Below are positions 1 through 4,714 of a DNA stretch of 7,735 bases, in pieces. A model generated the notes under the pieces. The model did not search any database, was not told the DNA's origin, and saw only the letters and a list, made by a program, of their open reading frames with translations. The DNA lies in the NCBI GenBank assembly GCA_023389745.1, contig JAEWED010000015.1, forward strand, positions 1-7,735. Direction: 5' to 3'. This DNA comes from Actinomycetes bacterium. Lineage in GTDB: Bacteria; Actinomycetota; Acidimicrobiia; Acidimicrobiales; Microtrichaceae. Position numbers and translations under genes: made by a program. Every line of letters starts with the position of its first letter. Within the stretch, counting starts at the first letter, position 1.

Positions 1-332
1 GTGAAGAGCCTCGTCCACGTCCGGCTGACGACGCTCGCCGTGCTGGGCGCCGCGACCGGCGGGATGCTCACCCGGTAGCGATGCCCCGCGTCCGAGGGCA
101 CCGCCAGGATCGCGATCGCATCCACCACGGCGTTGCTGCCACCCCACCAGGCCCGCGCCAGGAGCAGCGCCCCGACCGCGGCATCGCCGGCAGCAGCGGT
201 TGCGGTGCGGTCAGCGCGGCCGGAGCGATCGACCGAGTCGATGAGGTGCGCCAGCGGCTCGTCGAAGAAGGCCCGTGCAGCGTTGCCCAGCAGCTCGATG
301 GCTTCGGCGAGCGGTGCACGCGGGGCCGTCAT
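1..332 (-). CDS. Partial helical protein, paralogue-like to the adjacent phasin-like gene (3' end off window)
   Basis: The frame stays open from an ATG at 332-330 to the left edge, giving 110 residues with no stop, so the gene is cut by the window. Its ATG overlaps the TGA of the upstream gene by one base (TGATG), so translation is probably coupled; no strong Shine-Dalgarno is visible. The protein begins MTAPRAPLAEAIELLG and is mostly helical to about residue 75. It aligns by eye with the neighbouring 137-residue protein: both have an FD pair, then an SG turn, an Asp about ten residues later and an Ala-Arg pair in the next helix. The part beyond residue 78 (AVPSDAGHRYRVSIPP) looks more like beta structure, possibly the start of a second domain. 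No family is recognised with confidence; phasin-like is an inference from helical content and context. Confidence 0.72.
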   Translation of the reverse strand, partial: MTAPRAPLAEAIELLGNAARAFFDEPLAHLIDSVDRSGRADRTATAAAGDAAVGALLLARAWWGGSNAVVDAIAILAVPSDAGHRYRVSIPPVAAPSTASVVSRTWTRLF

Positions 333-745
333 CAGCCGTTCCCGTCGTTGCCGCCACCCGGTGCAGCCCCAGGTCCTCCGGGTGCTGAAGGACCGCCCGG
401 TGTTCCACCCGGACCGCCGGGTGCTCCAGGTGCGCCGGGCGCTCCAGGTGCGCCGGGTGCGTCACCAGGGCCGCCGCCGGACGCTCCGCCGGACCCGGCG
501 GGGATGTTCAGGTTCAGCAGCGCGTTGCCGAGCGCGATCCACGTCGTCGCGGCCCTCGCCGCGTCGCGTGCCCCGACGGCGACCAGCGCTGACACGTCGC
601 GCGTCGCCGAGTCGGCGGTGATCTCGCCGCTCGCCGCGGCATCGACCATGCGGACGTAGGTGTCGAACCAGTTGCGGGTCGACTCCCCCGCCCAGGCGAC
701 CGCGTCGTCGATGGTCTCGCGGGTTGCGTCCTGGTAGTCGGGCAT
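332..745 (-). CDS. Phasin-like small helical protein with collagen-like Gly-X-Y tail
   Basis: A 137-residue protein. The start is supported by GAGGAG at 757-752, six bases before the ATG, just after the stop of the upstream gene (15-base gap). Residues 1-80 are predicted helical: an acidic first helix (DATRETIDDAVAWAG), a second around WFDTYVRMVDAA, and a third Ala-rich helix ending WIALGNALLNLN. There is no signal peptide and no clear membrane segment. Residues 83-137 are a Gly/Pro/Ala tail with four consecutive GAP triplets (98-109) followed by less regular Gly-Pro steps, which is collagen-like or simply disordered. The helical part has the size and feel of phasins, the proteins that coat storage granules, but no diagnostic motif was found, so that label is tentative. 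It is the second gene of a three-gene operon and its stop overlaps the next start. Confidence 0.8.
   Translation of the reverse strand: MPDYQDATRETIDDAVAWAGESTRNWFDTYVRMVDAAASGEITADSATRDVSALVAVGARDAARAATTWIALGNALLNLNIPAGSGGASGGGPGDAPGAPGAPGAPGAPGGPGGTPGGPSAPGGPGAAPGGGNDGNG
421..456 (-). repeat. 18-bp tandem duplication inside the collagen-like tail
   Basis: Two adjacent 18-base copies (421-438 and 439-456) differ at one base and encode Gly-Ala-Pro triplets on the minus strand. The near identity of the copies, including the codons used, suggests recent slippage expansion or contraction, so tail length may vary between strains. Confidence 0.8.
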
Positions 746-760
746 GGGTGGCTCCTCGGG

Positions 761-1942
761 TCAGGGTCCGGTGCGGAGGCAGCCGGTCATCATCTCTCGG
801 GTCACGTCCGCCCACCCGGAGATGCAGGCGAGCAGGGCGATGCCCCCCGTCGGCAGCGGCTCGGCGAACCGGATGGTCTTGCTCGTCGTGATGTCGACCC
901 GGCCAGGCGCCGGGCCGGTGGTGCCCTGGCTCCGCTTGACCATGACGGAGCCGGCGTCCACCTCGACCCGACGGTCCTGAGCGAGCGGGACCCCTGGCGG
1001 ACTCAGCGCGGCGAGCGCGGCGTCGGGGCACAGGTCGTACTGCAGATCGAACCCGTCCTGGTTCCCGGTCTGCGGAAGCCGACGGGTCCCGAAGACCAGG
1101 TAGGGCGCGAACCAATCGGGCGGGCACTCGCCGACCTGTTCGTGGAATGCACGAACGTCGGACCCCAGGACGCCGGAGGGGTCGTCCAGCAACCGCATCC
1201 CGCACCAGAAGCTGCCGAGGCACCCCGGCCACCGGCCAGGATCCATGGCCGCGTGGAGGTCGGCGAACGATCGTGTGCCGATCTCGAAGTTCTGCACCGA
1301 CGAGACGATGTGCGCCGCGGGGTCGATCTCGACGGCGCCGTCCCGCTCGACCTCGACGAAGGTCACGGAGTCCTCGCAGCCGATCGAGGCCAGCTCGGCG
1401 ACCTCGGCCGAGATCAGCTGCTGCGCGGCGGCGAGCTCGACGACATCGGTGAACGACTCGGCCGCGGCGAACTGCGGGTCCTCGAGCAGGCTCACCAACC
1501 GCTCCGCGTCGGCCACCACCGACTCACGCGGCGCACCGACGTCATCGGGTGACACGCCGCCTCGGCCGCCGTCGGCCGAACGTGCTGCGCCCACCAGGGG
1601 CACGAGCGCACCGGTGAGCAGCGCTCGATCGAACCCGGGCACGGTCTGGGTGAGCGCCCAGATGGCCTTGAACCGGCGGGCCTGCTCGAGGGGCCGGGGA
1701 GCGTCCAGCGCTTCGAGGTGCCTGAGGGAGTCCTCGAGCTCGCCGATCGGCTGCTCCGGGAGCAGGTCGCCGATGTGCCGGCTCCACCCGAGCGCCCCTT
1801 GGCGCTTCTCCGGCGCCACGCCATCGCGATCGGCGCGGTACACGGGGATCGCGTCCGCCACCGAGTCGCGCACGTCGTCGCGATCCATCGCCGCCTGATC
1901 GATCGCGACGTACAGCCCGAGCCGGGCAGACAGCTCCGTCAT
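761..1942 (-). CDS. Conserved-looking 393-aa protein, possible SRPBCC-like lipid-binding C-terminal half
   Basis: First gene of the leftward operon. The ATG is fixed by a strong GGAGGA at 1954-1949, six bases upstream. The 393-residue product has no signal peptide or obvious membrane segment. Residues 1-190 are mainly helical and acidic. From about residue 220 the pattern changes: FADLHAAMDPGRWP, then FWCGMRLLDD, WFAPYLVFG, a strand run around FDLQYDL, and finally VDITTSKTIRF before a C-terminal helix. An Asp-Pro/Trp-Pro opening followed by alternating strands and a late K-T-I-R-F strand is what one sees in some actinobacterial SRPBCC (START/Bet v1-like, hydrophobic-ligand binding) proteins. 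That match is from memory of pattern only. Several Cys residues (SIGCED, WPGCLG, FWCGM, GECPPDW, YDLCPD, LLACIS) are notable, but they do not form a CxxC site. Function is unknown. Confidence 0.85.
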   Translation of the reverse strand: MTELSARLGLYVAIDQAAMDRDDVRDSVADAIPVYRADRDGVAPEKRQGALGWSRHIGDLLPEQPIGELEDSLRHLEALDAPRPLEQARRFKAIWALTQTVPGFDRALLTGALVPLVGAARSADGGRGGVSPDDVGAPRESVVADAERLVSLLEDPQFAAAESFTDVVELAAAQQLISAEVAELASIGCEDSVTFVEVERDGAVEIDPAAHIVSSVQNFEIGTRSFADLHAAMDPGRWPGCLGSFWCGMRLLDDPSGVLGSDVRAFHEQVGECPPDWFAPYLVFGTRRLPQTGNQDGFDLQYDLCPDAALAALSPPGVPLAQDRRVEVDAGSVMVKRSQGTTGPAPGRVDITTSKTIRFAEPLPTGGIALLACISGWADVTREMMTGCLRTGP

Positions 1943-1948
1943 GCGGAT

Positions 1949-1985
1949 TCCTCCGACGGGGTACTACGCACCGCAAGTACCGTAG
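1949..1985. promoter_or_regulatory. Divergent control region with overlapping -10 boxes and inverted repeats
   Basis: TACCGT at 1978-1983 (plus) and TACGGT at 1984-1979 (minus) both fit the actinobacterial TANNNT -10 pattern and occupy the same seven bases, so the two promoters may compete. The plus box ends seven bases before 1990; the minus box would give a leader of about 30 bases containing the GGAGGA at 1954-1949. Two short dyads cover the minus start region: GGTAC at 1960-1964 with GTACC at 1977-1981, and CTACG at 1964-1968 with CGTAG at 1981-1985, each with 12 bases between arms. They may be a regulator site. No good -35 hexamer was seen on either strand. Confidence 0.4.
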
Positions 1986-2055
1986 CCGCATGGTGGACGT
2001 CGATGACTAGCGAAGCGGTCCCGACCAGCCGAGCGGTCCCCCGCCGTTCGACTCG

Positions 2056-2787
2056 ATGGCCAACCTGCGGGCGCTGGGCGACATCCAGCGGCGCGGCCTC
2101 GAGGCCGCCAACCTGGTGGTCACGCGGGTCATCTCGCAGGTCGAGCGTTCCGGACCGATCTTCGGAGCCGAGCCACCGCCCAGGTCGACCGACGACCTCG
2201 CCGGCGCCACGGGTGACCGCAGCACCCCCGACGACGCGCTGTCGGATCTGTTCGGTCAGTACACGGCGCTCACCTCCTCGCTGCTCGGAGCGATCCTCGG
2301 GGGCCGTACCGGCCCGGGGGCACCGAGCGATTCCCGTCGATCGAACGGGACCGGGAATGGGTCGGCGGTGACGGCGGAGCCGCACGCGGGGGCTGGCGAC
2401 GGTTCGCCGGAGACCTTGACGCTCAGCTCGACCGAGCCCGGAGGTCGTGCCGTCGGCGAGCTGTGGCTGCACAACCGCAGCGGCTCGCCGACGGCGGACG
2501 TTCGACTGCACAACGGGGACCTGCGCCGCCACGACGGCTGCGCCATCAGCGCGACGACGGTCCGGTTCGACCCCGAGCACCTGCCGGAGCTGCCCGACCT
2601 GACGAGTCGAGGGGTTCGGGTGTCGGTCGACGTCCCGGCCGACACGCCGCCGGGCAGGTTCCGCGGGATCATCCTGGCCGCCAACCTCCCCGACCTCTGG
2701 CTCGTCGTCGAGCTCGAGGTGCTGCCCGGCTCGGTCACCGACGGGCCGGGGTCGCGCCCCGCCGCCGACGGGACGGATCCGACGTGA
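2056..2787 (+). CDS. Helical protein with C-terminal Ig-like beta-sandwich domain
   Basis: A 243-residue protein. Residues 1-32 form an amphipathic helix (ANLRALGDIQRRGLEAANLV). A Pro/Gly-rich linker follows, then a second helix at about 58-82 (LFGQYTALTSSLLGAILGG), a disordered linker to about 118, and an Ig-like beta-sandwich at about 120-224. The last domain shows alternating strands (LTLSST, VGELWLHN, VRVSVDVP), a TPPGRFRG turn and a final strand pair at LPDLWLVVELEVL. No signal peptide or long membrane helix is seen, so it is probably cytoplasmic, perhaps at a membrane or lipid surface. The helical part is reminiscent of phasins, but this is not proven. The ATG at 2056 is the only in-frame start after a TAG at 2008-2010 and has no Shine-Dalgarno, so the true N-terminus is uncertain. 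The stop overlaps the polyprenyl synthase start. Confidence 0.8.
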   Translation: MANLRALGDIQRRGLEAANLVVTRVISQVERSGPIFGAEPPPRSTDDLAGATGDRSTPDDALSDLFGQYTALTSSLLGAILGGRTGPGAPSDSRRSNGTGNGSAVTAEPHAGAGDGSPETLTLSSTEPGGRAVGELWLHNRSGSPTADVRLHNGDLRRHDGCAISATTVRFDPEHLPELPDLTSRGVRVSVDVPADTPPGRFRGIILAANLPDLWLVVELEVLPGSVTDGPGSRPAADGTDPT

Positions 2788-3830
2788 CCGTCGTCGAGCG
2801 GGTCGACGACGTCGGCGTCGACGGAGCGCTCGAACGCTACGGCACCCGGATCAGGGCGGCGCTGGTCGATGCCGTGCCGGACGGCGAGCCCTCGACCTGG
2901 CTGTACGACCTGGTGCGCGACTACCCGAACCGGCCGGCGAAGTTCATCCGTCCTGCCCTGTGCCTCGCGACCGCTCGGGCGTTCGGTGCGGTCGGCGACG
3001 AGGCGTTGGGGCCAGCGGTCGCGATCGAGCTGCTGCACGACGCGTTCCTCGTGCACGACGACATCGCGGACGGCAGCCTGCTGCGTCGGGGTCACCCCAC
3101 GCTCCACGAGCGCCACGGCGTCGGGCTGGCCCTCAACGCGGGCGACGCGCTCGCGGTGCTGGCACAGCGTGTGCTGCGCCAGTCGCTCGACCGGTACGGC
3201 GCGTCGCTCGCCGACCGGATCGCCGGCGAGTTCGAGCTCATGATGCTGCGCTCGCTCGAAGGGCAGGCCACCGAGCTCGGGTGGCGACGCGACACCGTCG
3301 TCGAGCTGACCCCCGAGGACTACCTGGACCTCATCCTGCACAAGACGTGCTGGTACACGACCGTGCACCCGCTGCGTGTCGGGGCGCTGGTCGGCTCCGG
3401 CGGCGCCGTGGACGTCTCGCCGATGGTGCGGTTCGGGTTCTACCTGGGCGCGGCGTTCCAGATCCGCGACGACCTGTTGAACCTCGTGGGCGACGAGGCG
3501 ACCTATGGCAAGGAGATCCTCGGCGACCTGCACGAAGGCAAGCGCACCCTCATGTTGATCCACCTGCTCGGCGCGGCCCGGGGTTCGGACCGAGCGCTGA
3601 TGCGCCGCTACCTCCGCGCCGACCGCCACGAGCGCAGCGCCGATCTCGTCGCGACCGTCCGATCGATGATGGATCACTACGGCAGCATCGACTTCGCCAC
3701 CGACTACGCGGCCGGCATCGCCGGGGCCGCGCTCGACGCGTTCGAGGTCGCGTTCGCCGACGCCCGGCACGGCGATGCGTACCGGTTCGTGCGAGCGCTG
3801 GTGCCCTACATGCTCGAACGGAACTCCTGA
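2784..3830 (+). CDS. Trans-isoprenyl (polyprenyl) diphosphate synthase
   Basis: Head-to-tail prenyl transferase that condenses isopentenyl diphosphate with an allylic diphosphate; 348 residues, usual for the family. The GTG at 2784 overlaps the previous stop (GTGA), indicating an operon and coupled translation. Family marks are in order: PAKFIRP (51-57, Lys and Arg for diphosphate binding), first Asp-rich motif HDDIADGS with D92, D93 and D96, then RRGHPTLH, HKT (186-188), second Asp-rich region FQIRDDLLN with D229 and D230, and GK at 242-243 plus EGKR at 251-254. The third Asp of the second motif is Asn233. The residues at -5 and -4 before the first motif are Ala87 and Phe88. A bulky Phe there suggests a short or medium chain (C15-C20), but this is weak evidence. 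The 3' end overlaps the convergent epimerase gene by 25 bases. No cyclase or phytoene synthase partner lies in the window. Confidence 0.95.
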   Translation: MTVVERVDDVGVDGALERYGTRIRAALVDAVPDGEPSTWLYDLVRDYPNRPAKFIRPALCLATARAFGAVGDEALGPAVAIELLHDAFLVHDDIADGSLLRRGHPTLHERHGVGLALNAGDALAVLAQRVLRQSLDRYGASLADRIAGEFELMMLRSLEGQATELGWRRDTVVELTPEDYLDLILHKTCWYTTVHPLRVGALVGSGGAVDVSPMVRFGFYLGAAFQIRDDLLNLVGDEATYGKEILGDLHEGKRTLMLIHLLGAARGSDRALMRRYLRADRHERSADLVATVRSMMDHYGSIDFATDYAAGIAGAALDAFEVAFADARHGDAYRFVRALVPYMLERNS

Positions 3831-4702
3831 GGCCCTTCCCGCCGGACGGCAGGGTCGCCGCCAGGCTCGGGAGCCCGCTCGAACGAGTAGGCGACCTCGA
3901 GGGACCCGCCCGGCGCGAGCACCTGCACGCCGTGGCCGTCCTCCCCCGCCTCGGCCAGGGCGATCCCGTCGTTGGCCATGGTGACCGGCTCGACGCAGAC
4001 CCAGCCGGGTCGACCGCTGAAGACCACGACGTGGGTCACCGGCCCCTTCCAGCCCAGGCGAGCGCCGGGCACGTCGGCCCACGTTCGGGTCAGACCGGTG
4101 AAGCAGGCATCCATCGGCGCCGCGACCGTCGCCGCCCTCAGGTCGTCCCGCCCCGACACCGCGACGGGCGCGCCGGTGGGAAGGGGTTCGCCGGGCCAGC
4201 GTCGGTCCGCCGGCACCTCGATCGGCCCCTCGCGGAACCACGGGTGGATGCCGATCCCCACGGGCACCGCACGGGCACCGATGTTCGTCACCCCGACGCG
4301 CAGGTCGAGTCGCCCGTCCGAGAGCTCGTAGGACTGCGCGCCTCGCACGTCGTAGGGGCCGCCGTGCAGGTCGACGACGAGCTCGACGCGACGCTCGGTC
4401 CGTTCGACGACGGACCAGGGACACGACGCGGCCAGCCCGTGGATGGCGCTGCCGTCGGGGTGGTTGACGGGGAGCTCGTCGACGATGCCGTCGAATCGCA
4501 GCGTGCCGCCCGGGAGCCGGTTCGACCACGGGATCAGCGGATAGCAGCCCCAGTCGAACACACCGAGCCCCGCTGCGTGCCCGCGCAGGATCGGGCCGTC
4601 ACCCAGGTCGAGCTGCCCGAGTCGGCCACCGATGCCTGGGTGCACCACCGCCGTCGATCCTCCGGCGGACAGCGACGACGTGTCCGGCTGCGCATCCGTC
4701 AT
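3806..4702 (-). CDS. Aldose 1-epimerase (GalM/mutarotase) family protein
   Basis: Predicted sugar mutarotase interconverting alpha and beta anomers; 298 residues, typical length, cytoplasmic, all-beta. Active-site marks are visible: PWSNRL with Asn61-Arg62 (sugar contacts), IHG with His88, GIHPWF with His153 (general acid in the family), MDACFTGL with Asp198, and VEPVT with Glu238 (general base). All expected catalytic positions seem present, so an active enzyme is likely. The substrate is not predictable; this divergent subgroup may act on sugars other than galactose or on a sugar-6-phosphate. The ATG lies 12 bases after the stop of the MMPL gene, so the two form an operon, although the Shine-Dalgarno is weak. 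The TAG stop at 3808-3806 is inside the end of the opposing polyprenyl synthase gene. The C-terminal tail after about residue 276 is Pro/Gly-rich and probably disordered. Confidence 0.92.
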   Translation of the reverse strand: MTDAQPDTSSLSAGGSTAVVHPGIGGRLGQLDLGDGPILRGHAAGLGVFDWGCYPLIPWSNRLPGGTLRFDGIVDELPVNHPDGSAIHGLAASCPWSVVERTERRVELVVDLHGGPYDVRGAQSYELSDGRLDLRVGVTNIGARAVPVGIGIHPWFREGPIEVPADRRWPGEPLPTGAPVAVSGRDDLRAATVAAPMDACFTGLTRTWADVPGARLGWKGPVTHVVVFSGRPGWVCVEPVTMANDGIALAEAGEDGHGVQVLAPGGSLEVAYSFERAPEPGGDPAVRREGPQEFRSSM

Positions 4703-4714
4703 CCCGCGCTGGTC

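Noticed and set aside
1..78. Short plus-strand frame ending in TAG at 76-78
   Set aside because: It could be the tail of a gene from the left, but the minus-strand frame here continues an operon with a coupled start and good codon use.
81..659. Plus-strand frame with a Gly-Pro-Pro/Gly-Ala-Pro collagen-like run
   Set aside because: It mirrors the minus-strand tail, since GGN-CCN codons read as Gly-Pro on both strands. The minus frame has a Shine-Dalgarno, operon spacing and a helical domain, and the plus frame has none of these.
1245..1898. Ser/Ala/Thr-rich 217-codon plus-strand frame
   Set aside because: Antisense to the 393-residue gene, without a ribosome site and with shadow-type composition.
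2784..3830. Polyprenyl synthase as cargo of a family 2 encapsulin shell
   Set aside because: Such cargo is known, but no shell-protein gene is in the window and no typical cargo-loading segment could be identified, so there is no support here.
2256..4529. A 757-codon open frame on the minus strand
   Set aside because: It covers the polyprenyl synthase and most of the epimerase in other frames, is rich in Arg/Gly/Ala with no domain pattern, and is the usual antisense artefact of GC-rich coding DNA.
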